Below are positions 35,550 through 43,092 of a stretch of 64,000 nucleotides of DNA, piece after piece (position 1 is the stretch's first letter; each line of letters starts with the position of its first letter). Below the pieces are notes generated by a model, which worked only from the letters and a program-made list of their open reading frames with translations, did no database searches and was not told where the DNA came from. The DNA lies in the NCBI GenBank assembly GCA_015067615.1, contig SVMD01000010.1, positions 1-64,000 on the forward strand, in the 5' to 3' direction. The DNA is from Oscillospiraceae bacterium. Its GTDB lineage: Bacteria; Bacillota; Clostridia; Oscillospirales; Oscillospiraceae. The translations under genes and the position numbers were made by a program.

Positions 35550-35945
35550 ATGAAGAACAAAAAGCTGATCGTATCTCTCGTCGCCCTGGTGCTGGTCATC
35601 GCCGTGATGGCAGGCGTTTATGTTGCCACCCGGCCGGAGGCTGTGGAAGGCCAGAAGGACGTAACTGTGGTCATCGTCTACGAGGACGGCAGTGAAAAGA
35701 AGCTGGAATATACCACCACCTGCGAATTCCTGTCCGAGCTGCTGCTGGAACAGGAGCTGGTGACCGGCTATTCTTCCGAGGAATACGGCTTTACCATTGA
35801 ATCCGTGGACGGCATCAAGCTGGACTGGTCCAAGGACGGCGCCTACTGGGCCCTTTATGAGGGTGACGAATACGCCACCGAAAGTGCAGCGGGCATCACC
35901 CTGACGAGCGGCGGCATCTACAAGCTGGTTTATGAAAAGTTCTAA
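35550..35945 (+). CDS. DUF4430 domain protein, membrane-anchored, cobalamin-regulated
   Basis: 131 aa. One N-terminal helix (5-27, signal anchor), then a DUF4430 domain, related to the C-terminal domain of B12-carrier proteins (VVIVYEDGSEKKLEYTTTC, YWALYEGDEYA). Likely helps capture cobalamin outside the cell for the ECF S-component that follows; this rests on the riboswitch and the neighbour. ATG at 35550 after AGGAGG. Confidence 0.85.
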   Translation: MKNKKLIVSLVALVLVIAVMAGVYVATRPEAVEGQKDVTVVIVYEDGSEKKLEYTTTCEFLSELLLEQELVTGYSSEEYGFTIESVDGIKLDWSKDGAYWALYEGDEYATESAAGITLTSGGIYKLVYEKF

Positions 35946-36447
35946 AGGAAAGCTGAATATCCGGGAGCTGATTCTCTTCGGCATTTTGGGCGCCATGACC
36001 TTCGCCCTGAAGCTCGCCATGGCCTGGCTTCCCAATATTGAGCCGGTGAGTCTGTGTATCCTGGTCTACGGCGTGGTGTTCGGACGCAAGGCCCTGTATC
36101 CGACCTACATCTATGTGGCCATGGAGATATTGTACTTCGGTCTCGGCATCTGGAATTTCTGCTATCTGTATGTCTGGGCCCTTCTGGTTCTGGCTGCCAT
36201 TTTCCTGCGGGAGATGCAGCAGCCCCTGGGCTGGGCCCTGGTTTCCGGCGTGTATGGGCTGCTCTTCGGCGCCCTGTGCGCCATTGTGGACGCCTTCATC
36301 GGCGGCCCTGCCTACGCCGTTGCCAAATGGGCCAGCGGCATCCCCTTCGACATCGCCCACTGCGTCGGCAATTTCTGCATCGCGCTGATACTGTTCAGGC
36401 CCCTCCGGGAGCTGCTGGAGAAGCTGTATCGGAATATGAAACGATAA
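35932..36447 (+). CDS. ECF transporter S component, probable cobalamin (CbrT-like)
   Basis: 171 aa, about six membrane helices; ELILFGILGAMTFALKLAMA at the start is typical of S components. Its start lies 14 bp inside the DUF4430 gene, so the two are coupled. The cobalamin riboswitch upstream suggests B12 as substrate. No EcfA/EcfT genes are near, so it must share an energising module encoded elsewhere (group II ECF). Confidence 0.85.
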   Translation: MKSSKGKLNIRELILFGILGAMTFALKLAMAWLPNIEPVSLCILVYGVVFGRKALYPTYIYVAMEILYFGLGIWNFCYLYVWALLVLAAIFLREMQQPLGWALVSGVYGLLFGALCAIVDAFIGGPAYAVAKWASGIPFDIAHCVGNFCIALILFRPLRELLEKLYRNMKR

Positions 36448-36451
36448 ATTT

Positions 36452-36481
36452 ACCGCCCCGGAAATTCCGGGGCGGTTTTTC
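36452..36481. terminator. Bidirectional terminator
   Basis: ACCGCCCCGG (36452-36461) / CCGGGGCGGT (36467-36476) with TTTTT on the plus strand and a weaker T stretch on the minus strand. Confidence 0.85.
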
Positions 36482-36886
36482 TTAGCCAAAGCGTCCGAAG
36501 AAGTTTGCCAGGGGCTCAATGACCTTGGCCAGGTCTCCGATGGCCTGGTTCAGGGTCTCAAAATCGATGGTGTTCAGCTTATCCATGGTCTGCTGCAGAC
36601 TGTCCTGGGCATAGACCGCCAGGGAATCCACATTGGCGACCATGGCTTCCAGGTCCACCGCCGCCAGCTGGCGGGTGGTCTGCTCCAGATCCGTCAGCAC
36701 CGTTTCCAGCTGGCCCAGCAGGCCGTTCACCTGGGGCATCAGTTGCCAGACCATCAGGCAGATGGCGATGCAGCTGACCGCCGCCGCCAGCATAAAGACG
36801 CATACCAGCACATTGGTAACGGTTTTCGTCCGGTTGGATTTTTCGATCTTCCGCAGAAGCTCCAGCATTTCGGTGTTTTGTTCCAT
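36482..36886 (-). CDS. Small membrane protein with coiled-coil domain, unknown function
   Basis: 134 aa. N-terminal charged coil, one membrane helix (about 23-48), then an extracytoplasmic region rich in heptad-like Leu/Val (about 50-125). I do not recognise the family; it resembles DUF948-like proteins in layout. A TTGCAA-17-CACAAT promoter candidate lies at 36922-36950 on the minus strand. ATG preceded by AGAGGG. Confidence 0.7.
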   Translation of the reverse strand: MEQNTEMLELLRKIEKSNRTKTVTNVLVCVFMLAAAVSCIAICLMVWQLMPQVNGLLGQLETVLTDLEQTTRQLAAVDLEAMVANVDSLAVYAQDSLQQTMDKLNTIDFETLNQAIGDLAKVIEPLANFFGRFG

Positions 36887-37037
36887 GGTGATGCCCTCTT
36901 TCTGTATTTATTCTCACCTATATTGTGCCATGAATCGGGTCTGTTTGCAATGGGGAAAAAAATAAGTCACAATTCATCCACATATTTTCTTTTCGGTTCT
37001 GCTATACTGATTCCAGAAAAGAAAGGAGGGGTAACCC

Positions 37038-37262
37038 ATGCTGGATCTGATCATCACCGTTTTCTTCTTCTGGCTGTTTTTCAAAGCCATCGGTCTGGCG
37101 CTGAAAATGACCTGGGGCGTCACCAAGTTTTTCGTTTCTCTGCTGTTCACCATCGCGCTGCCCCTGCTGGGCTTCTGCCTGTTCTTCGCCGGAGGACTGC
37201 TGATCCTGGTGCCCCTGGGATTGGTGGGTCTGGCCTTCGGGCTGCTGAAGGCCTGCGTATAA
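37038..37262 (+). CDS. Small two-helix membrane protein, unknown function
   Basis: 74 aa, almost wholly hydrophobic with two helices (about 3-22 and 30-70) and few charged residues. GAAAGGAGGGG 7 bases before the ATG is a strong ribosome site, and TATACT at 37003 may be its -10. No family recognised. Confidence 0.65.
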   Translation: MLDLIITVFFFWLFFKAIGLALKMTWGVTKFFVSLLFTIALPLLGFCLFFAGGLLILVPLGLVGLAFGLLKACV

Positions 37263-37303
37263 AACGGTACATCCCATCCCGCCCGGGAGGGGAATTTTAC
37301 TGG

Positions 37304-37534
37304 GATAAATTATCATTTCCTTAGTAACTTGGCTCTCCCTCTGGGAGAGCTGGCACCGCTTTAGCGGTGACTGAGAGGGCAAAATGCGTTGCGACACCCC
37401 CTCCGTCCCGGCTTCGCCGGGCCACATCATTATTGTGTGATTGCCGCTGGCAATCAATATTACTAAATCGCTTTGCTACCCCCAAAGGTGGAGGCAAGGC
37501 GCCTGCGGCGCATTGGTAAACTAAACGATAATTT
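37304..37534. repeat. TIR repeat copy 11 (class II) with nested insertion
   Basis: GATAAATTATCATTT ... TAAACGATAATTT. Class II interior (TTGGCTCTCCCT, CCGGCTTCGCCGG) interrupted after GGGCCAC by the element at 37425-37479. Confidence 0.9.
37425..37479. repeat. Nested hairpin element, copy a
   Basis: About 55 bp absent from the sister repeat at 13179. Core hairpin TGATTGCC-GCT-GGCAATCA; in the opposite orientation to copies b and c, and more diverged at its outer part. Confidence 0.7.
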
Positions 37535-37583
37535 CCGCACAAAATAAAAAACACCCCATGTGGGGTGGAATCCTCTATAAAAT

Positions 37584-37652
37584 GAAGTAACCCTTGATTG
37601 CAGCTTCCTTCTGTCACGTTAAGAAAACTTTTTTGCAATCAAGGGTTACTTC
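37584..37652 (-). terminator. Cassette A terminator hairpin
   Basis: GAAGTAACCCTTGATTGCA (arm 37634-37652 read on minus) pairs with its complement at 37584-37602; 31 nt loop; then ATTTTATAG. The 5' arm contains the stop codon of micro-ORF 2. Confidence 0.75.
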
Positions 37653-37675
37653 GCGTAATTCTTGGTATCTAACAT
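37646..37675 (-). CDS. Cassette A micro-ORF 2 (MLDTKNYAK)
   Basis: 9 codons plus TAA. GAGAGGTTAACC gives a strong ribosome site. MLD-x-KN is kept in all three cassettes while the last three residues vary with the hairpin arm. Peptide function unknown; may only mark ribosome passage. Confidence 0.5.
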   Translation of the reverse strand: MLDTKNYAK

Positions 37676-37853
37676 CTTTTGGTTAACCTCTCTTTCTGCG
37701 GTTTCCACAGACTTGTTTGAAAAATTGGAAGCACTTCCGTAAGCTTTCCGTGTTTTTGTTTTTAACATGGTTTGTATGTTATCGGAAGATTTTATTTTCT
37801 GTTTTTCAGAAGTCTGTGTTTTTCGATCCTTTTTATTTTAGGATCTTAGAAGT

Positions 37854-37865
37854 TTACCTGTACAT
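37854..37865 (-). CDS. Cassette A micro-ORF 1 (MYR-stop)
   Basis: ATG TAC AGG TAA preceded by AAAGAGGTGATACCA. Identical in cassettes B and C. A three-codon ORF this well served by a ribosome site is likely regulatory. Confidence 0.5.
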   Translation of the reverse strand: MYR

Positions 37866-37888
37866 TGGTATCACCTCTTTGTGCCTAT

Positions 37889-37917
37889 ATAATATCGCTA
37901 ATTTTTCGATTTTTCAA
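37889..37917 (-). promoter_or_regulatory. Cassette A leftward promoter
   Basis: TTGAAA (37912-37917), 17 bp, TATTAT (37889-37894); same layout in B and C. Confidence 0.75.
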
Positions 37918-38003
37918 GACGTAATTTTGTATAAAGTACATAAAGCAAACTTGTGCAGAACACAGATTTCCCTGTAATGCGGACAGAAGGGCGCAAATAT
38001 CCA

Positions 38004-38032
38004 TTGACTTTCTTCCCGGGATTTGATATGCT
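38004..38032 (+). promoter_or_regulatory. Cassette A rightward promoter
   Basis: TTGACT (38004-38009), 17 bp, TATGCT (38027-38032), reading to the YgjP-like gene. Confidence 0.75.
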
Positions 38033-38042
38033 AATTGTGTTG

Positions 38043-38070
38043 GGGCGGTCTTTCGGACTGCCCATTTTTT
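38043..38070 (+). terminator. Cassette A leader hairpin close to +1
   Basis: GGGCGGTC (38043-38050) / GACTGCCC (38056-38063), loop TTTCG, then ATTTTTT. It starts about 3-4 nt after the predicted transcription start, so it would make a transcript of about 30 nt unless overcome. Confidence 0.65.
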
Positions 38071-38088
38071 ATCCCGGAGGTGATTTTT

Positions 38089-38637
38089 TTGGACATCCCA
38101 TACACGCTGATCCGCAGTAGCCGCAGAACAATTTCCATAGAGATCACGCCGGAGGGCAGTCTGCTGGTCCGCGCTCCCCGGCGGCTGTCCGACCGGGCCG
38201 TCCTGGAATTTGTGTTGTCCAGAGAACACTGGATCCGGGAAAAGCTGGCGAAAGCCGAAAACCGTCCCCGGCTGCCGAAGCTGACGAAGGAAGAACTGGA
38301 AGCGCTGAAGCACAGAGCGAAGGAATACCTTCCTGGCCGGGTGGCCCTCTACGCCCCCCGGGTGGGGGTCAGCTACGGCCGCATCACCATCCGGGCCCAG
38401 AAGGGCCGCTGGGGCAGCTGCTCCCGGGAGGGAAATCTGAACTTCAACTGTCTGCTGATGCTTGCCCCCTCAGAGATCCGGGACTATGTGGTGGTCCACG
38501 AGCTGTGCCACCGGAAGCACATGAACCACGCCGCCCCTTTCTGGGCGGAGGTGGAGCGGGTGATGCCCGGTTTCCGGCTCCACCGGCAGTGGCTGAAGGA
38601 CAACGGTGCCATCCTCATTTCCCGGCTGCCGGAGTGA
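38089..38637 (+). CDS. YgjP-like (M48/SprT-type) zinc metallopeptidase domain protein
   Basis: 182 aa. Family motifs: RWGSCSREGNLNFN (about 111-124) and zinc site VVHELCHRKHMNH (about 140-152, HExxH with HELCH). Proteins of this family (DUF45/WLM-like) often sit beside restriction or housekeeping genes; substrate unknown. TTG at 38089 is chosen: GGAGG lies 8 bases before it, while the GTG at 38080 overlaps the ribosome site. Expression must pass the hairpin at 38043. Confidence 0.88.
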   Translation: MDIPYTLIRSSRRTISIEITPEGSLLVRAPRRLSDRAVLEFVLSREHWIREKLAKAENRPRLPKLTKEELEALKHRAKEYLPGRVALYAPRVGVSYGRITIRAQKGRWGSCSREGNLNFNCLLMLAPSEIRDYVVVHELCHRKHMNHAAPFWAEVERVMPGFRLHRQWLKDNGAILISRLPE

Positions 38638-38656
38638 TATAATTTTTCGCCGGGGA

Positions 38657-38685
38657 ATGACAAATTCTGACGGCTGTGCTATACT
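38657..38685 (+). promoter_or_regulatory. xpt promoter
   Basis: ATGACA (38657-38662), 17 bp, TATACT (38680-38685) with extended TGTGC. No purine riboswitch is visible in the 27 nt leader. Confidence 0.65.
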
Positions 38686-38711
38686 AAAGAAAAAATGCGG
38701 AGGTGCCCTCT

Positions 38712-39296
38712 ATGAATTTTCTGGAAGAGCGGATTCTGGCCGACGGTGTGATCAAGCCCGGCAATGTGCTGAAGGTGGACAGCTTCTTAAACCACCAGAT
38801 CGACGTGGCCCTCATTGACCAGATGGCGAAGGAATTCAAGCGCCGCTTCGCAGATAAGCCCATCACCAAGGTGCTGACCATTGAGACCTCCGGCATTGCC
38901 ATCGCCTATGCCGTGGCCCGGGAGTTCGGCGTGCCCATGGTCTTTGCCAAGAAGAGCAAGTCCGTGAACTTAGACGGCGAGATGCATGTGGCCGAGGTGG
39001 AATCCTTCACCCACAAAAAGACCAACAAGGTGGTCGTGGCCAAGAAGTACATCAGCCCCGAGGACCACGTGCTGATCGTGGATGATTTCCTGGCCAACGG
39101 CTGCGCCCTCCAGGGCCTCATCTCCATTGTGGACAGCGCCGAGGCATCCGTGGAGGGTCTGGGCATCGCCATCGAAAAGGGCTTCCAGGAGGGAGGCTAC
39201 CGGATCCGGAATCTGGGCTATCACTTAGAGTCCCTGGCCATCGTAGAGTCTATGGATGCCGAAACCGGCAAGATCACCTTCCGGGAAGAACTGTAA
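38712..39296 (+). CDS. xpt: Xanthine phosphoribosyltransferase
   Basis: 194 aa; makes XMP from xanthine and PRPP. Start [20 protein letters not shown] and the PRPP loop [14 protein letters not shown] are typical of Xpt. ATG at 38712 follows GGAGGTG; the GTG at 38703 is part of that site. Confidence 0.95.
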   Translation: MNFLEERILADGVIKPGNVLKVDSFLNHQIDVALIDQMAKEFKRRFADKPITKVLTIETSGIAIAYAVAREFGVPMVFAKKSKSVNLDGEMHVAEVESFTHKKTNKVVVAKKYISPEDHVLIVDDFLANGCALQGLISIVDSAEASVEGLGIAIEKGFQEGGYRIRNLGYHLESLAIVESMDAETGKITFREEL

Positions 39297-39311
39297 TACC
39301 CCGCCGTACCG

Positions 39312-39341
39312 GCGCTCCGCTAAACGCGGAGCGCTTTTTTT
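39312..39341 (+). terminator. xpt terminator
   Basis: GCGCTCCGC (39312-39320) / GCGGAGCGC (39326-39334), loop TAAAC, then TTTTTTT. Confidence 0.9.
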
Positions 39342-39351
39342 GTCTGTGCCA

Positions 39352-39398
39352 TTGACTTTCGTCCGAAATCGTACTATACTAAGTCCGATTTCGGACTT
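39352..39398 (+). promoter_or_regulatory. marR promoter with MarR-type operator
   Basis: TTGACT (39352-39357), 17 bp, TATACT (39375-39380). Palindrome AAGTCCGATTTCGGACTT (39381-39398) covers the start of transcription; a second half-site GTCCGAAATCG lies between -35 and -10. Fits self-repression. Confidence 0.85.
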
Positions 39399-39409
39399 AG
39401 GAGGATTCT

Positions 39410-39832
39410 ATGGCAGACTTATCCCGCATCAATCTGATCATGGCTGAGACGGACGGCGCCTATCACGACGCGGCGGTGCGGCTTGGCCTCTCTGACAGCG
39501 CCCTTCGTATTCTCTACGCCATCTGCGCTGAAGGCGGCAGCTGCGAGCTGTGTCTCCTGCCCCGGACCACGGGTCTGAGCAAGCAGACCATCCATTCGGC
39601 TCTGCGGAAGCTGGAAAAGGACGCGTTCCTCTGCGTATCCGGCATCGGCGGAAAGAAAAAGAGCCTGAGCCTGACCCCGGAGGGGCGGGAACTGACGGAG
39701 CGCACCATCGCTCCCCTGATGGCCCTGGAAAACGCCATTTTCGATTCCTGGCCGGAACAGGACATGGCGATGTTTCTGGAACTGAACCAGCGGTATCTGA
39801 CCCAGCTGAAAGAAAAAATCAAGGAGCTTTGA
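39410..39832 (+). CDS. MarR-family transcriptional regulator
   Basis: 140 aa winged-helix protein (LSDSALRILYAI, LPRTTGLSKQTIHSALRKLE, beta-wing GGKKKSLSLTPEGRE). Likely represses its own operon through the palindrome upstream and releases it when a drug-like ligand binds (family knowledge). The stop is followed after one base by the MATE gene. TTAGGAGG precedes the ATG. Confidence 0.9.
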   Translation: MADLSRINLIMAETDGAYHDAAVRLGLSDSALRILYAICAEGGSCELCLLPRTTGLSKQTIHSALRKLEKDAFLCVSGIGGKKKSLSLTPEGRELTERTIAPLMALENAIFDSWPEQDMAMFLELNQRYLTQLKEKIKEL

Positions 39833-39833
39833 T

Positions 39834-41165
39834 ATGAACATCCAGCTTTCCGACCATTTTACCTACCGCCGACTGTTGCGTTTTACCCTGCCCTCCATCG
39901 CCATGATGATCTTCACCTCCATCTACGGCGTGGTGGACGGTATTTTCGTATCCAATTTTGCCGGCAAAACCCCCTTTGCCGCCATCAACCTGATCATGCC
40001 CTATCTGATGGTTTTCGGCACACTGGGCTTTATGGTGGGCACCGGCGGCACTGCCCTGATCTCCATGACCCTGGGACTGGGGGACAAAAAGAAGGCCAAT
40101 GAGATCTTCTCGCTGCTCACCTATGTGTGTATTGTGGGCGGTGTGATTCTCACTGTCATCTCCATCGCCGGTCTGCGGCCTGCGGCGATCCTGCTGGGTG
40201 CCCGGGGCCAGATGCTGGAGGACTGTGTCACCTACGGCATCATCGTGCAGCTGGCCCTTACCGCCTATATTTTGCAGTATGCCTTCCAGAGCTTCTGCAT
40301 CACCGCCGAGAAACCCAATCTCTCCCTGGGCATGACCGTGACGGCAGGTGTCTGCAACATCCTCCTGGATGCTCTGTTTGTGGCCGTGTTCCGGTGGGGT
40401 CTCATCGGCGCCGCCTGTGCCACAGCCTTCAGCCAGATTCTGGGTGCCGTGGTGCCCATCGTGTACTTCTCCCGGCCCAATTCCTCCCTGCTGCGGCTGG
40501 GCAAATGCCGGATGGACTGGAAATCCCTGCTGCGCACCGCCGCCAACGGCTCCTCGGAGCTGATGAGCAACCTGTCCATGAGCCTGGTGAGCATGCTTTA
40601 CAACCTGCAGCTCATCGCTGTGGCCGGTGAGGACGGCATCGCCGCCTACGGTGTGATCATGTATGTCAACTTTATCTTTATCGCCGTGTTCATCGGCTTC
40701 TCCATCGGTACCGCGCCCATCATCGGCTTCAATCACGGCGCCGATAACCGGCAGGAGCTCCGGGGCGTGGTGAAAAAGAGCCTTGTGATCCTGGGGGTCT
40801 TTTCCCTGCTGATGACCCTGGCGGGAGAGCTGCTGGCAAAACCTCTGTCCTCGGTGTTCGTGGGCTATGATCCGGCGCTGCTGGCCATGACCACCCGGGG
40901 CTTCATGATCTACACCCTGTCCTTCCTGCTGTGCGGCTTCAATATCTTCGGCTCATCCCTGTTCACGGCACTGAACAACGGTCTGATCTCCGCGGTGATC
41001 TCCTTCGTCCGGACCCTGATCTGCCAGATCGCGGCGGTGCTGATCCTGCCCATCTTCTGGGGACTGGACGGCATCTGGTTCTCCGTGGTGACAGCGGAGC
41101 TGGTGGCGCTGCTTCTCACCGGTTTCTTCTTCGTGAAATACCGCAGAAGGTATCATTACCTGTAA
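39834..41165 (+). CDS. MATE family efflux transporter
   Basis: 443 aa, 12 predicted helices. N-terminal FTLPSIAMMIFTSIYGVVDG and FGTLGFMVGTGGTALISM fit the MATE/NorM-DinF superfamily; exports drugs or metabolites against Na+ or H+. Starts 1 base after marR and is surely its regulatory target. Confidence 0.92.
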   Translation: MNIQLSDHFTYRRLLRFTLPSIAMMIFTSIYGVVDGIFVSNFAGKTPFAAINLIMPYLMVFGTLGFMVGTGGTALISMTLGLGDKKKANEIFSLLTYVCIVGGVILTVISIAGLRPAAILLGARGQMLEDCVTYGIIVQLALTAYILQYAFQSFCITAEKPNLSLGMTVTAGVCNILLDALFVAVFRWGLIGAACATAFSQILGAVVPIVYFSRPNSSLLRLGKCRMDWKSLLRTAANGSSELMSNLSMSLVSMLYNLQLIAVAGEDGIAAYGVIMYVNFIFIAVFIGFSIGTAPIIGFNHGADNRQELRGVVKKSLVILGVFSLLMTLAGELLAKPLSSVFVGYDPALLAMTTRGFMIYTLSFLLCGFNIFGSSLFTALNNGLISAVISFVRTLICQIAAVLILPIFWGLDGIWFSVVTAELVALLLTGFFFVKYRRRYHYL

Positions 41166-41171
41166 TGTCTC

Positions 41172-41200
41172 TTGATTTTGCACAGCCTTTGTGATAGAGT
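41172..41200 (+). promoter_or_regulatory. ABC-F leader promoter
   Basis: TTGATT (41172-41177), 17 bp, TAGAGT (41195-41200). Confidence 0.65.
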
Positions 41201-41233
41201 AAACCTATCAAATAACGGATTGGAGCTGAAAGG

Positions 41234-41254
41234 ATGCGCAACACTGCCTGCTAA
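41234..41254 (+). CDS. Leader peptide MRNTAC (ribosome-sensing attenuator)
   Basis: ATG CGC AAC ACT GCC TGC TAA, 6 codons, with GGAGCTGAAAGG upstream. Short leaders like this precede many antibiotic-resistance ABC-F and Erm genes; a stalled ribosome here would change folding of the 41260-41410 leader. Confidence 0.65.
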   Translation: MRNTAC

Positions 41255-41375
41255 GATTTGGGGCCATAGGGCAAGCGGCGAACACAGTCGCTTTGCTTTG
41301 CTGTGCCCGTTTGCGGGAAAGTGTTGAGATCTGTTCAGCCACGAAATAAGTGCGCCCCATGGGGAACGTATGTAT

Positions 41376-41410
41376 TTGGCTGCGGAATTGCTTTTCCGCA
41401 GCCAATTTTT
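41376..41410 (+). terminator. ABC-F leader terminator (attenuator)
   Basis: TTGGCTGCGGAA (41376-41387) / TTCCGCAGCCAA (41394-41405), perfect 12 bp, loop TTGCTT, then TTTTT, 20 bp before the coding start. Lies after the leader peptide, so it can attenuate transcription. Confidence 0.85.
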
Positions 41411-41430
41411 CATACTTTTGGAGGGCATAT

Positions 41431-42948
41431 ATGTCTTTGATTCAAGTTTCTGATCTCACCTTTTCCTACGAAGGAAGCTACGAAAATATTTTTGACCACG
41501 TTTCATTCCAGCTGGATACCAACTGGCGCTTAGGCTTCACCGGCCGCAACGGCCGGGGCAAAACCACCTTTTTAAACCTGCTGCTGGGGAAATTCCCCTA
41601 TCAGGGCAGCATCTCCGCTTCCGTGGAATTCTCCTACTTCCCCTACGCTGTGGAAGATGAAGAACAGTTCGCCATGGCGGTGGTGGAGGATATTTATCCG
41701 GAGTACCAATACTGGCAATTGCAGCGGGAGATGAACCTGCTGGAGCTTTCCGAGGATATCCTCTGGCGGCCTTACGGAACCCTTTCCAACGGCGAACGGA
41801 CGAAGCTGCAGCTGGCCGTCCTCTTTCTGAAGGAAAACAATTTTCTGCTCATCGACGAACCCACCAACCACCTGGACATCCGGGGCCGGGAGCTGGTGAG
41901 CAAATATCTCAAGTCCAAGAAGGGCTTTATTTTGGTGTCCCACGACCGCAGCTTCCTGGACGGCTGTGTGGACCATGTTCTATCCATCAACAAAACCAAT
42001 ATCGAAGTCTGCCGGGGCAATTTCTCCACCTGGTGGGAAAATAAACAGCGGCAGGACGCCTTCGAGCAGGCGGAAAACGAGAAGCTGAAAAAGGAGATTT
42101 CCCGTTTAGAGGAGACCGCAAAGGAAAAAGCCCAGTGGTCGGACACCGCGGAACGGCGGAAGCTGCGCCACGATCCCCTGGAGGTGGACAATGTGAAGGG
42201 CTGGCGGCCTTTACAGGGAGCAAAAGCGAAAAAGAGCATGGCCCGGGCTAAGGCCATTGAAGCCCGGCAGCAAGCGGCCATCGAAGAAAAATCCAAGCTG
42301 CTGAAAAACATCGAGCGCAGCGACAGTCTGAAGATCTTCCAGACCCCCTACCACACCCGGCGGCTGGTGCTGATGCAGGATGTGACCATCCAATACGGCG
42401 ACACCCCGGTCTGCGAGAACATCTCCTTTACCATCGAAGCCGGGGACCGGATCGCCCTGCAGGGACCCAACGGCAGCGGCAAAAGCAGCCTGATCAAGCT
42501 GATCTGCGGAGAGAACATTCCCCATTCCGGCACTGTCCGCATCGGCTCCGGGCTGACCATCTCCCTTGTGACCCAGGATACCTCCCATCTGAAGGGAAAG
42601 CTGAGCGATCTTGCCCGCAATTCCGGCATCGACGAGAGCCTGTTCCTGGCCATGCTGGCCAAGCTTGATGTACCGAAACAGCAGATGGAGAAGGATATGT
42701 CGAATTTAAGCGCCGGGCAGAAAAAGAAGGTGCTGATCGCCCGATCCCTCTGCGAAAAGGCGCATCTGCACATCTGGGACGAGCCCATGAACTACATCGA
42801 TGTGATCTCCCGGATGCAGATCGAGCAGCTGCTCCTGGAATTTAAGCCCACCATCCTCTTTGTGGAGCACGATAAAGCCTTCTGCCGCAATGTGGCCACG
42901 AAAACCATCGCCCTGGAAAATAAAAAAGCGCCCCTTCCGGAGCGATAA
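41431..42948 (+). CDS. Lsa-like ABC-F ribosomal protection ATPase
   Basis: 505 aa, two ABC domains and no membrane helices. Domain 1: GRNGRGKTT, LSNGERTK, LLIDEPTNHLD. Long charged linker about 190-300. Domain 2: GPNGSGKSS, LSAGQKKK, IWDEPMNYID. The N-terminus and the DIYPEYQYWQLQREMNLL stretch resemble the Lsa/Vga branch that displaces lincosamides, streptogramins A and pleuromutilins from the ribosome. ATG at 41431 (GGAGGG upstream); the frame upstream is leader RNA. Drug spectrum is inference. Confidence 0.88.
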   Translation: MSLIQVSDLTFSYEGSYENIFDHVSFQLDTNWRLGFTGRNGRGKTTFLNLLLGKFPYQGSISASVEFSYFPYAVEDEEQFAMAVVEDIYPEYQYWQLQREMNLLELSEDILWRPYGTLSNGERTKLQLAVLFLKENNFLLIDEPTNHLDIRGRELVSKYLKSKKGFILVSHDRSFLDGCVDHVLSINKTNIEVCRGNFSTWWENKQRQDAFEQAENEKLKKEISRLEETAKEKAQWSDTAERRKLRHDPLEVDNVKGWRPLQGAKAKKSMARAKAIEARQQAAIEEKSKLLKNIERSDSLKIFQTPYHTRRLVLMQDVTIQYGDTPVCENISFTIEAGDRIALQGPNGSGKSSLIKLICGENIPHSGTVRIGSGLTISLVTQDTSHLKGKLSDLARNSGIDESLFLAMLAKLDVPKQQMEKDMSNLSAGQKKKVLIARSLCEKAHLHIWDEPMNYIDVISRMQIEQLLLEFKPTILFVEHDKAFCRNVATKTIALENKKAPLPER

Positions 42949-43044
42949 ATACTTGCCTGAAAAAACGTTACCGAGCGGCGCAGGGCAAAAACGACTATCT
43001 TCGCACCGGGCACGCATCAGCCGCGGGCCTTGCCCGCAATAAGA

Positions 43045-43092
43045 AATGACCCTTGACTCATCAGCTAATCACTCTGACAGTCAAGGGTCATT
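43045..43092 (-). terminator. Cassette B terminator hairpin
   Basis: AATGACCCTTGACT / AGTCAAGGGTCATT (43079-43092 and 43045-43058), 14 bp, then TCTTATT. Arms differ from A and C in a compensated manner (GTAACCC, TGACCC, ATAACCC all keep pairing). May also end the ABC-F transcript from the other strand. Confidence 0.7.

Larger units (their letters stand above)
37574..37888 (-). ncRNA. Transcript of divergent cassette A (two micro-ORFs, variable spacer, terminator)
   Basis: Predicted RNA of about 310 nt. Its first about 35 nt (CACAAAGAGGTGATACCA then the MYR ORF) are the same as in cassettes B and C. A 178 nt A-rich variable spacer follows, then GAGAGGTTAACC and the second micro-ORF, then a 19 bp terminator hairpin. 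No family recognised. Confidence 0.6.

Noticed and set aside
37574..37888. Retron or type I toxin-antitoxin as an explanation for the cassettes
   Set aside because: No reverse transcriptase in the window, no a1/a2 end pairing, and the micro-peptides are hydrophilic, unlike membrane toxins.
38657..38711. Purine riboswitch before xpt
   Set aside because: The leader is only about 20-27 nt long; an aptamer cannot fit.
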